A stretch of 6,115 bases of DNA from an uncultured Prevotella sp. (GTDB taxonomy: Bacteria > Bacteroidota > Bacteroidia > Bacteroidales > Bacteroidaceae). A model generated the notes under the pieces. That model was not told where the DNA came from and did no database searches. It was given only the letters and a program-made list of their open reading frames with translations. The translations under genes and the position numbers were made by a program. Positions 1 through 6,093 of this stretch are shown piece after piece; the first letter of the stretch is position 1, and each line of letters begins with the position of its first letter. The stretch is taken from positions 1 to 6,115 of the forward strand of contig URDV01000136.1 of assembly GCA_900546605.1 (NCBI GenBank), in the 5' to 3' direction.

Positions 1-60
1 CTTACTTGTTAACCTGTCAACTTGTTAACCCGTTAACCTGAAATTCCGCCAACGGGTAAG
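1..60. repeat. Degenerate 8-bp tandem repeat at contig edge
   Basis: Four consecutive 8-bp units fit ACYYGTYA (4-11, 12-19, 20-27, 28-35), and a decayed fifth begins at 36. An inverted copy lies at 51-60, so bases 1-10 can pair with 51-60 over ten positions if two G-U pairs are allowed. From general knowledge, AACTTGTTAACC-type degenerate repeats are scattered between genes in Bacteroidales genomes, and their function is unknown to me. Its position at the first bases of the contig suggests the assembly broke in this repeat. Confidence 0.7.
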
Positions 61-136
61 CTCTATCAAGCAGAACTATAAGCAACTTCATTAAATTTTC
101 CATTAAGTACTAAAGCACACTTATGGGGGATTTATT

Positions 137-210
137 GTGCCAAATAGTCAGTAACCATGTAGAGTAGGAGAAAGGCTGCTTTTAAATGACTTAGCAAATG
201 ACTTTGGCAC
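137..210. repeat. Inverted repeat with 48-bp loop upstream of lpxD
   Basis: GTGCCAAATAGTCA (137-150) is matched by TGACTTTGGCAC (199-210). The outer 8 bp pair perfectly and the inner TGAC/GTCA pairs after a 2-base bulge. The loop is 151-198. This could be an RNA stem-loop, a protein site, or the two ends of a small decayed element. The sequence does not decide between these. Confidence 0.45.
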
Positions 211-352
211 AGGTATTTTTCCACACTTTACGCAGCGTTAAATCTTATTTTTTTGAAAGGAGTATGCAATATATCGAATATTTTTACGATATTTGCCCCT
301 AAGATAGGTGTTTTGAACAAAAGAAGAGATATGCGTTCACTATGCGCCCATC

Positions 353-410
353 TATTATTTATTAATAATAAAATACGGACAATGCGCGACACAAGCCTTG
401 CTGTTGTCCG
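353..410 (+). promoter_or_regulatory. Two stem-loops in the lpxD leader
   Basis: Two perfect hairpins sit side by side before lpxD. The first is all A/T: TATTATT (353-359) pairs with AATAATA (364-370) around a 4-base loop. The second has CGGACAA (376-382) pairing with TTGTCCG (404-410) around a 21-base loop, and it ends 15 bases before the lpxD start codon. Neither is followed by a T-run, so they are not ordinary terminators. If transcribed they would structure the 5' end of the message. A regulatory role is inference only. Confidence 0.35.
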
Positions 411-425
411 ACTCAATTAAAATAA

Positions 426-1463
426 ATGGAATTTTCAGCAAAACAAATAGCCGAATATTTGGGAGGTGTTGTTGAAGGAGACGAAAATGCGTCAGTCAAG
501 ACATTTGCCAAAATTGAAGAAGGTGTAACGGGAGCTATATCATTTTTAGCCAATCCGCATTATGCTCATTACCTTTATGATACACAATCGAGCATTGTAC
601 TCGTTAACAAAGACTTTAAACCTGAGAAGGAAGTAAAGACGACACTCATACGTGTTGAAAATGCTTATGAAGCCATTGCTCGATTACTGACCTTGTATCA
701 GTCTACAATACAAAAACGTACAGGTATTCACCCCTTGGCTTGTGTAGCTGAAAGCGCAACAATTGGTGAAGGTAGCTATGTGGGTCCCTTTGCCTATATT
801 GGCGAACACGCCGTGATAGGAGAAGGTTGCCAAATATACGCAGGCGTGGTGATTGAAGAGCGTGCCATTGTTGGCGATGACTGTTTATTCTACCCCAACG
901 TGTCTGTTTATCACGACTGTAAAATTGGTAATCGTGTCACCTTACACTCAGGCTGCGTTATAGGTGCCGATGGCTTTGGCTTTGCGCCTGCTGCTGATGG
1001 ATATGAAAAAATTCCACAAATAGGCATCGTAACTATTGAAGACGATGTTGAAATTGGTGCCAACACCTGTGTTGACCGTTCAACTATGGGTTCTACCTAT
1101 GTGCGCAAAGGCGTAAAGCTTGACAATTTAGTACAAGTGGCTCACAACTGCGAAGTTGGTGAAAATACAGTTATGTCAGCTCAAGTAGGTGTAGCTGGCT
1201 CTACCAAAATTGGCAAGTGGTGCATGTTTGGCGGACAAGTAGGCATAGCAGGTCATGCCGTAATAGGTGACCGCGTATTATCTGGTGCACAAGCAGGTAT
1301 TGCGGGTAGTATTAAAAAAGGTCATGTCACCATACAGGGTTCACCCGCTATTGATGCACATAACTTTATGCGTTCAAGCGTAGTATTTAAATATCTGCCT
1401 GAAATGCGTAAAGAAATAGAGGCTTTAAAGAAAGAAGTGGAAGAACTGAAAAAGAATAAATAA
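426..1463 (+). CDS. lpxD: UDP-3-O-acyl-glucosamine N-acyltransferase LpxD
   Basis: LpxD catalyses the third step of lipid A synthesis: it moves a 3-hydroxyacyl chain from acyl carrier protein to the 2-amino group of UDP-3-O-acyl-glucosamine, in the cytosol, normally as a trimer. The 345-residue length is normal. Residues 1-100 form the N-terminal uridine-binding domain with the typical GAISFLANPHY (36-46). Residues 101-310 are hexapeptide repeats of the left-handed beta helix, including ADGFGFA (181-187). LDNLVQVAHN (232-241) carries His240, which aligns with the catalytic His239 of the E. coli enzyme. Residues 326-345 are a charged helix with heptad hydrophobics (I331, L334, V338, L341), fitting the C-terminal trimer helix. 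The start has no Shine-Dalgarno; an A-rich leader is usual in this phylum. It is the first gene of the lpx operon, 67 bp before the chosen lpxC start. Confidence 0.96.
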   Translation: MEFSAKQIAEYLGGVVEGDENASVKTFAKIEEGVTGAISFLANPHYAHYLYDTQSSIVLVNKDFKPEKEVKTTLIRVENAYEAIARLLTLYQSTIQKRTGIHPLACVAESATIGEGSYVGPFAYIGEHAVIGEGCQIYAGVVIEERAIVGDDCLFYPNVSVYHDCKIGNRVTLHSGCVIGADGFGFAPAADGYEKIPQIGIVTIEDDVEIGANTCVDRSTMGSTYVRKGVKLDNLVQVAHNCEVGENTVMSAQVGVAGSTKIGKWCMFGGQVGIAGHAVIGDRVLSGAQAGIAGSIKKGHVTIQGSPAIDAHNFMRSSVVFKYLPEMRKEIEALKKEVEELKKNK

Positions 1464-1472
1464 CAAGCATTT

Positions 1473-1526
1473 AGGAGCAACGCACTATTTATGCATGCTT
1501 TCTACTTTAAGCTTTACATCATATAA
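1473..1526 (+). other. AGGAG and 11-codon ORF before lpxC-fabZ
   Basis: AGGAG (1473-1477) lies 13 bases before an ATG at 1491 that opens an 11-codon frame, MHAFYFKLYII, ending in TAA at 1524-1526. The chosen lpxC start follows 4 bases later at 1531. A second ATG at 1495 is in frame with lpxC and would add 12 residues. The short frame may be chance. It matters because it affects which lpxC start is used. Confidence 0.25.
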
Positions 1527-1530
1527 ATTT

Positions 1531-2916
1531 ATGTTGAAACAAAAGACTTTAGCTGGTAGTTTCTCATTATATGGAAAAGGATTGCACACTGGATTGAATC
1601 TAACCGTTACCTTTAATCCCGCTCCTGAGAATCACGGCTACAAAATACAACGCATTGACCTTGAAGGTGAACCCATTATTCAAGCAATTGCTGAGAATGT
1701 TGTTGACACTTCACGTGGAACAGTTGTTGCCAATGGCGATGCTCGCTGTAGCACCATTGAGCATGCCATGGCCGCACTTTACGCCATGGGCATTGACAAC
1801 TGTTTAATTCAGGTAAATGGTCCCGAATTTCCTATATTAGATGGTAGCTCTATACTTTATGTTGAAAATATAAGCCGCGTTGGGATTGTTGAACAAAACG
1901 CTCCCAAGGACTTTTATGTAATAAAGAAGAAAATTGAGTTCCGCGACGAAGAAACGGGTTCATCCATCATTATCTTGCCCGATGAACAGTTCTCTATCAC
2001 GGCCATGATTTCATTTGAGTCACAGTTCATCAACAGCCAATTTGCTACTCTTGATAGCATGGATGACTTTGTCAAAGACATAGCCTCAGCACGTACCTTT
2101 GTGTTTGTACGCGAAATTGAGCCTTTGCTCAAGGCTGGCTTAATTAAGGGAGGTGACCTTGATAATGCCATTGTAATTTACGAGCAGCAGACTTCGCAAG
2201 AGAATCTTGACCGTTTAGCTGACCACCTGCACGTTGAGCATCGCGATGCTACTAAGTTGGGATACATTCAAGACCGTCCCTTGGTATGGCAAAATGAACC
2301 AGCACGCCATAAATTACTTGACATCATAGGCGACATGGCATTGATTGGCCGCCCCATAAAGGGTAGAATTATTGCTACACGTCCAGGACACACTATTAAC
2401 AATAAGTTTGCACGACAAATGCGTCGTGAAATTCGTCAGCATGAAATTCAGGCTCCTAACTATGATCCGAATGAGACACCACTGATGGATGTTAACCGCA
2501 TCCGCGAACTCTTGCCCCATCGCTACCCCATGCAGCTGGTTGACAAGGTGGTTGAAACAGGCTCAAACTTTATTGTTGCTGTAAAGAATGTGACCTCCAA
2601 TGAAGCTTTCTTCCAGGGTCACTTTCCACAAGAACCTGTTATGCCTGGTGTGTTGCAAATTGAAGCCATGGCACAAGCTGGCGGATTGCTTGTACTGAAC
2701 TCTATTGAGGAACCCGAGCGTTGGAGCACCTACTTCCTACGTATCAACGATGTGAAGTTCCGTAAAAAGGTTGTACCTGGCGACACTTTATTGTTCCGTG
2801 TTGAATTGCTTGCTCCCATTCGTCATGGCATTTCGAGCATGCGAGGCTTTGCCTTTGTTGGCGAAACCGTGGTTATGGAAGCAACCTTTACGGCTCAAAT
2901 AGTAAAGAATAAATAA
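1531..2916 (+). CDS. lpxC-fabZ: Bifunctional LpxC deacetylase / FabZ dehydratase fusion
   Basis: A 461-residue fusion of two enzymes. Residues 1-305 are LpxC, the zinc deacetylase that commits UDP-3-O-acyl-GlcNAc to lipid A. STIEHAMAAL holds Glu77 and His78; HKLLDIIGD supplies His260 and Asp264 as the other zinc ligands; GHTINNK holds His287, equivalent to E. coli His265. Compared with E. coli there are about 20 extra residues just before His260. Residues 319-461 are FabZ, the hotdog-fold 3-hydroxyacyl-ACP dehydratase: LLPHRYP near 327-333, then GHFPQEPVMPGVLQIEAMAQ with catalytic His364 and Glu378. The fusion is known and typical for Bacteroidetes. I chose the ATG at 1531 because MLKQKTLAGSFSLYGKGLHTG is how the family normally begins; an in-frame ATG at 1495 would add 12 residues (MLSTLSFTSYKF) unlike family members. 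Both active sites look intact. Confidence 0.95.
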   Translation: MLKQKTLAGSFSLYGKGLHTGLNLTVTFNPAPENHGYKIQRIDLEGEPIIQAIAENVVDTSRGTVVANGDARCSTIEHAMAALYAMGIDNCLIQVNGPEFPILDGSSILYVENISRVGIVEQNAPKDFYVIKKKIEFRDEETGSSIIILPDEQFSITAMISFESQFINSQFATLDSMDDFVKDIASARTFVFVREIEPLLKAGLIKGGDLDNAIVIYEQQTSQENLDRLADHLHVEHRDATKLGYIQDRPLVWQNEPARHKLLDIIGDMALIGRPIKGRIIATRPGHTINNKFARQMRREIRQHEIQAPNYDPNETPLMDVNRIRELLPHRYPMQLVDKVVETGSNFIVAVKNVTSNEAFFQGHFPQEPVMPGVLQIEAMAQAGGLLVLNSIEEPERWSTYFLRINDVKFRKKVVPGDTLLFRVELLAPIRHGISSMRGFAFVGETVVMEATFTAQIVKNK

Positions 2917-3082
2917 CAGATTGATTATTGGTAGTTGGATCATAGCAAAGGCTAATCATAAACAAAGAAAAGCAGGCTGGCCCAACTCCTATAATAAGTC
3001 AATTGGCTCATGGTGGCTGCATCATTTTGTGTGTAAAAACCAAAATGACTACCCCATCAACATTTTATCTTAAAACATATTT
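2917..3082. other. 166-bp lpxC-fabZ / lpxA gap with a hairpin
   Basis: This is much longer than the gap after lpxA (20 bp). It contains one perfect 8-bp stem, TCATTTTG (3022-3029) with CAAAATGA (3041-3048), around an 11-base loop and without a following T-run. A weaker AGTTGG/CCAACT pair sits at 2933-2938 and 2982-2987. There is no credible reading frame and no clean TAnnTTTG box; TCATTTTG at 3022-3029 is one base off. An internal promoter or a processing site is possible but unproven. Confidence 0.4.
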
Positions 3083-3850
3083 ATGATTAGTCCCTTAGCA
3101 TACATACATCCTGAAGCAATTATTGGCGAAGGATGTGAAATAGGTCCGTTCTGCTACATTGACAAAAATGTGGTGATTGGCAACAATAACCGATTAATGA
3201 ACAGCGTAACGGTACTTTCAGGCGCACGTATTGGCAATAACAACACTTTGTTTCCTGGTGCTGTGATAGGCGCTATACCTCAAGACTTAAAATTTAAAGG
3301 CGAGGAAACAACGGCTGAAATTGGTGACAACAACACCATACGCGAAAACGTAACCATTAATCGTGGTACAGCAGCAAAGGGTAAAACCATTGTTGGATCC
3401 AACAACTTGCTGATGGAAGGTATGCATGTGGCACACGATGCTATAGTGGGCAATGGATGCATTATTGGTAACACAACCAAAATTGCAGGTGAAGTGGTTA
3501 TTGATGACTTTGCTATCATATCGGCTTGTGTGTTGATTCACCAGTTTTGTCACATTGGCAGCTACGTAATGGTGGGTGGTGGTACACGCACCAGTCAAGA
3601 CATTCCACCATTTTGCATGGCTGCACGCGAACCTGTGGCCTATTGTGGACTTAACTTGGTAGGCTTGCGCCGCCGTGGATTTTCGAAAGAAATAATTGAA
3701 AACATTCACAACACTTATCGCTTACTTTACCAGCGCGGTAAGTTACGCGAGGAATGCCTAAAAGAGATTCGTGAAACGATACCCATGAGTCAAGAAATTG
3801 AGTATATACTTAATTTTGTCACTTCATCAAAACGTGGCATTATCAAGTAA
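3083..3850 (+). CDS. lpxA: UDP-N-acetylglucosamine O-acyltransferase LpxA
   Basis: LpxA starts lipid A synthesis by moving a 3-hydroxyacyl chain from acyl carrier protein to the 3-OH of UDP-GlcNAc. Its 255 residues are the usual length. Residues 1-185 are hexapeptide repeats of a left-handed beta helix, and 190-255 form the helical C-terminal cap with GLRRRGFS at 194-201. GMHVAHDAIVGN (113-124) carries His115 and His118, matching E. coli His122 and the catalytic His125. His153 in IHQFC matches His160. The position of E. coli His144 is Glu137 here. Gly166 aligns with E. coli Gly173, the residue that sets acyl length; glycine there fits a chain of C14 or longer, and Bacteroidales lipid A is known for long hydroxy chains. 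The A/T-rich leader has no Shine-Dalgarno. Only 20 bp separate it from the next gene. Confidence 0.96.
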   Translation: MISPLAYIHPEAIIGEGCEIGPFCYIDKNVVIGNNNRLMNSVTVLSGARIGNNNTLFPGAVIGAIPQDLKFKGEETTAEIGDNNTIRENVTINRGTAAKGKTIVGSNNLLMEGMHVAHDAIVGNGCIIGNTTKIAGEVVIDDFAIISACVLIHQFCHIGSYVMVGGGTRTSQDIPPFCMAAREPVAYCGLNLVGLRRRGFSKEIIENIHNTYRLLYQRGKLREECLKEIRETIPMSQEIEYILNFVTSSKRGIIK

Positions 3851-3870
3851 TTTATCAACAAACAAATCAT

Positions 3871-4455
3871 ATGGTTTATAGAATTAAATATATTTGTGAA
3901 GAGGTTGATGGTTTCGTTCGCGAAGTAAAAATTGATAGCGAGGCAACATTCCTTGATTTGAACAAAATTATATTAAAGTCGTGCAACTATCCTGATGACC
4001 AAATGACTTCATTCTACTTATGTAACGATGAGTGGGAACGTGGCGAACAAATTACACGTGAGGATATGGGGAGTGGAAGCTCTGACGAAGACTTTTATGT
4101 AATGGAAAAGACACCTCTTTCTGAGTTGATTGAAGACGAAGAACAACGATTAGAATTCGTTTTTGACCCTTTCAGTGATCGTTGCTTTTACCTGGACGTA
4201 AAAGAGGTGATTCCAGGTGAACATTTAAGCGAAGCTGAAATTATACGTTCAATGGGAGAAGCGCCACTACAGATTGAAATGTTTGATGACCCTATTGCTG
4301 CATTGGGTGGCAAAGGGGGAAAGAAAAAGTCTGCCGCAGCTTCAGACGACTTTGATGACGATGCTCCTTACGCAGGTTTTGGAGGTGCTCAATATAATGA
4401 TGACGAATTAGACTTAGACGGATTTGAAATATCTGAAGGCAATCCCTATGAGTAA
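3871..4455 (+). CDS. pRiA4b ORF-3-like protein with acidic tail, function unknown
   Basis: A 194-residue soluble protein with no signal peptide or membrane segment. Residues 1-115 resemble the plasmid pRiA4b ORF-3 / IS1096 passenger family: REVKIDSEATFLDLNKIIL (17-35), then SFYLCNDEW (47-55), then LEFVFDPFSDRCFYLDVKEV (94-113), where the family usually has a 'YxYDFGDxW' strand. Here the aromatic/aspartate pattern survives only as FVFDPFSD. Residues 114-145 are a linker, 147-153 a small basic patch (GKGGKKK), and 157-194 a strongly acidic, probably disordered tail rich in Asp and Glu. The family name comes from mobile elements, but this copy sits 20 bp after lpxA and looks like a stable chromosomal member of the operon; I recall similar genes between lpxA and miaA in other Bacteroidales. 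No biochemical role is known to me. The terminator follows 30 bp after its stop. Confidence 0.75.
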   Translation: MVYRIKYICEEVDGFVREVKIDSEATFLDLNKIILKSCNYPDDQMTSFYLCNDEWERGEQITREDMGSGSSDEDFYVMEKTPLSELIEDEEQRLEFVFDPFSDRCFYLDVKEVIPGEHLSEAEIIRSMGEAPLQIEMFDDPIAALGGKGGKKKSAAASDDFDDDAPYAGFGGAQYNDDELDLDGFEISEGNPYE

Positions 4456-4485
4456 TTCTGAAGTCAACGACACTATATAATTAAA

Positions 4486-4547
4486 AAGGCGTGCTTTGCT
4501 AATAACTGTACAATAGTTAATGTGCAAAGCACGCTTTATTTTATTAT
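4486..4547 (+). terminator. Strong, apparently bidirectional hairpin terminator
   Basis: GCGTGCTTTGC (4489-4499) pairs perfectly with GCAAAGCACGC (4524-4534); one G-U and two A-T pairs extend the base to 4486/4537. The loop holds a further stem, TAACT (4503-4507) with AGTTA (4515-4519). A T-rich tract (4535-4547) follows on the plus strand. The A-run at 4483-4487 gives five T on the minus strand, so it could work both ways. It ends the lpx operon and separates miaA from it, either fully or as an attenuator. Confidence 0.85.
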
Positions 4548-4598
4548 CAAGAAAGTACGTTAGTTAACAACAAACTTCATAGTTGATAAGTAAATAGA

Positions 4599-5456
4599 AT
4601 GAACAAAACACTAAAAGTTATAATAGGTCCTACAGGCATAGGTAAAACAGAGTATGCCATGCAGGTTGCTGAACAGTATGGCTGCCCTATACTAAATGCT
4701 GACTCCAGACAAATATATCGTGACATACCCATAGGTACTGCAGCACCTACACTTGATGAACAAAAACGTGTGAAGCATTATTTTGTTGGAATACTCGGAC
4801 TTGAAGCCTATTATAGTGCCGCACAATATGAACAAGATGCCATGCAACTTATGAATGAGTTGTTTAAGGAACATGACACTTTAGTAATGTCGGGCGGCTC
4901 TATGATGTACGTTGATGCTGTATGTAATGGCATTGACGACATTCCTACTGTTGATGATGAAACGCGTGCCCTATTAAAACTGCGCTATGAACAAGAAGGA
5001 CTGGCTCCTTTGGTTGAAGAGCTGCGTTTGCTTGACCCTGCCTATTATGACATATGCGATAAACGCAATCCAAAGCGTGTGATACATGCACTTGAGATAT
5101 GCTATATGACAGGACGTACCTTTACTTCATACCGTATTCGAAAACAAGTAAAACGCCCTTTTATTATCGAAAAAATTGGACTTCAACGCCCACGTGACGT
5201 TCTATTTGCTCGCATCAACCAACGTGTAGACAAAATGGTTGAGCAAGGATTAATTGACGAGGCAAAACACGTATATCCCTACCGAAACTATAACTCATTA
5301 AATACGGTAGGATATAAAGAATTGTTCAAATATTTTGATGGTGAGTGGAACCTTGACTTTGCTTTAGATAAGATACGACGCAACTCACGTGTTTACGCAA
5401 AAAAGCAAATGACGTGGTTTAAAAAAGATGATAAAGTGAAATGGATTGAACTTTAA
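4599..5456 (+). CDS. miaA: tRNA dimethylallyltransferase MiaA
   Basis: MiaA adds a dimethylallyl group from dimethylallyl diphosphate to N6 of A37 in tRNAs that read codons starting with U. This is the base for the later methylthio modification and helps keep the reading frame. Visible motifs in order: P-loop GPTGIGKT (10-17); NADSRQIY (33-40) with Asp35, the likely catalytic residue; IGTAAPT (45-51); GGSMMYVDAVCNGID (99-113); NPKRVIHALEI (157-167); INQRVDKMVEQGL (206-218); NTVGYKE (235-241); and YAKKQMTWFKK (266-276), which ends the family's conserved core. At 285 residues it is slightly shorter than the usual 300 or so, with no motif missing. Some Bacteroides carry two miaA genes; this one resembles the copy next to lpxA. 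It has no Shine-Dalgarno and lies 51 bp after the terminator tract, so it may have its own promoter, which I could not place. Confidence 0.95.
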   Translation: MNKTLKVIIGPTGIGKTEYAMQVAEQYGCPILNADSRQIYRDIPIGTAAPTLDEQKRVKHYFVGILGLEAYYSAAQYEQDAMQLMNELFKEHDTLVMSGGSMMYVDAVCNGIDDIPTVDDETRALLKLRYEQEGLAPLVEELRLLDPAYYDICDKRNPKRVIHALEICYMTGRTFTSYRIRKQVKRPFIIEKIGLQRPRDVLFARINQRVDKMVEQGLIDEAKHVYPYRNYNSLNTVGYKELFKYFDGEWNLDFALDKIRRNSRVYAKKQMTWFKKDDKVKWIEL

Positions 5457-5515
5457 ACATTACATTGTAATGTAAATTATGCTTTTGTATTTTTTGATAA
5501 GCAACTTTGCTTTAT

Positions 5516-5536
5516 CGTCCAACCTATGGATGGAAG
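5516..5536. repeat. Palindromic repeat, copy 1 of 3
   Basis: CGTCCAACC, then TAT, then GGATGGAAG: a 21-bp imperfect palindrome with two mismatched pairs in nine. Its reverse complement matches copy 2 at 18 of 21 positions, against 16 of 21 in direct orientation, so copies 1 and 2 look inverted relative to each other. Confidence 0.7.
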
Positions 5537-5582
5537 ATGAAATATATTAATATTCTTTTCAATTTCAATTGATATACTTCAT

Positions 5583-5603
5583 CGTCCAACCATAGGCTGG
5601 ACG
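5583..5603. repeat. Palindromic repeat, copy 2 of 3
   Basis: CGTCCAACC, then ATA, then GGCTGGACG: a 21-bp palindrome with one mismatched pair (A/C). It starts exactly 67 bp after copy 1. Confidence 0.75.
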
Positions 5604-5646
5604 CAACAGCAAATTGATAGATGTGACAAAGTAGCTTGATATATTT

Positions 5647-5672
5647 ATTCGTCCAGCATATGCTGGACGAAT
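5647..5672. repeat. Perfect 26-bp palindrome, copy 3 of 3
   Basis: The half-site ATTCGTCCAGCAT is followed by its exact reverse complement, giving 26 bp without a mismatch, centred on CATATG. The CGTCCA core begins at 5650, exactly 67 bp after the core of copy 2. It is the best-preserved copy. With no T-run beside it, it is not a classical terminator, though as RNA it could fold tightly and sits between two convergent genes. Confidence 0.85.
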
Positions 5673-5774
5673 GAGAATATTGATTGAAATGGCAAAGATT
5701 ACCTATCGAAATAGCAAATCATATTGATATAAGTAAGTACACTCTCTTATTTTAAGTACCATCATTCAGATGAG

Positions 5775-6093
5775 CTATTCCTCACTCGTTAGCAAATCAT
5801 TACCAGATTTCTCTGATTCATTTTCATCAAAGTCATTATCAATCTTAACAAGACTGGCTACAACAAACGTCAAGCCACAAAGTACCATTGCTACGATAAA
5901 GAAATTAAGGTAGCCAATGGCTTCTTGCAAATAGCCTGCCACCATTCCTGGCAACATCATGCCAAGTGCCATAAGCCCCGTGCAAAAAGCATAATGAGCT
6001 GTTGACGACTCACCACGCGAAAAATAAATAAGATAGAGCATGTAAGCTGTAAAGCCAAAGCCATAACCAAACTGCTCGATAAACACACATACA
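5775..6093 (-). CDS. AmpG-like MFS transporter, C-terminal fragment
   Basis: About the last 105 residues of an inner-membrane major facilitator protein; the gene's 5' part lies beyond the contig. The visible part has a transmembrane segment, FGYGFGFTAYMLYLIYFS, a polar loop GESSTAHYA, a second segment CTGLMALGMMLPGMVAGYL, a short loop QEAIGY, and a third, FFIVAMVLCGLTFVVASLV, followed by an acidic cytosolic tail of about 25 residues ending LLTSEE. The TAHYA...LG...PG..AGYL...GY..FF pattern resembles the last helices of AmpG-type muropeptide permeases, common in Bacteroidales; the substrate cannot be read from this fragment. The reading frame stays open to 6093. A GTG at 6084-6086 could be mistaken for a start, but it lies inside the membrane segment (VCVFIEQFGYG) and is not one. 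The stop is TAG at 5775-5777, and it converges on miaA. Confidence 0.8.

Larger units (their letters stand above)
61..425. other. Long non-coding leader upstream of lpxD
   Basis: I see no credible gene here on either strand. Open frames are short and look unlike any family I know. The stretch is AT-rich and holds several inverted repeats, listed separately. I looked for the Bacteroidetes promoter pattern (TTG near -33, TAnnTTTG near -7) and found only one-mismatch versions, such as TGACTTTG at 199-206 and GATATTTG at 288-295, none with a convincing upstream box. The promoter of the lpx operon is probably in this stretch but I cannot place it. A 9-bp direct repeat, AAATGACTT, occurs at 184-192 and 196-204. 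Confidence 0.5.
5457..5774. other. Convergent intergenic region rich in palindromes
   Basis: This 318-bp stretch lies between the 3' ends of miaA and the minus-strand transporter gene and holds no credible gene. Just after miaA, TTACATT (5460-5466) and AATGTAA (5469-5475) form a weak A/T palindrome, followed by T-rich sequence at 5482-5495 that could help end miaA transcription. GATAAGCAA (5496-5504) can pair with TTGCTTTATC (5507-5516) with one bulge. GATGAAATATAT (5536-5547) can pair with ATATACTTCATC (5572-5583) with one mismatch. The three main palindromes are listed separately. The spacers share pieces such as TTGATATA and ARCAAAT. Confidence 0.65.

Noticed and set aside
228..416. Minus-strand 62-codon frame upstream of lpxD
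   Set aside because: It has no recognisable motif, lies over AT-rich hairpins, and looks like a chance frame in non-coding sequence.
1914..2171. Minus-strand frame inside lpxC-fabZ
   Set aside because: It is antisense to a well-supported gene with intact motifs and encodes no recognisable protein.
3280..3709. Two overlapping minus-strand frames inside lpxA
   Set aside because: They are shadows of lpxA; the 140-codon one is His/Cys/Asn-rich low-information sequence typical of antisense frames.
3871..4455. Evidence of an insertion sequence around the pRiA4b ORF-3-like gene
   Set aside because: There is no transposase, terminal inverted repeat or target duplication; the gene sits in tight operon spacing.
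5516..5672. Possible CRISPR array (three regularly spaced repeats)
   Set aside because: The repeats differ from each other and are partly inverted, the intervals share sequence with one another, and no cas gene is nearby.
6084..6086. GTG as start codon of the minus-strand transporter gene
   Set aside because: The frame stays open to the contig edge and the codon lies inside a conserved membrane segment, so the gene is truncated rather than short.
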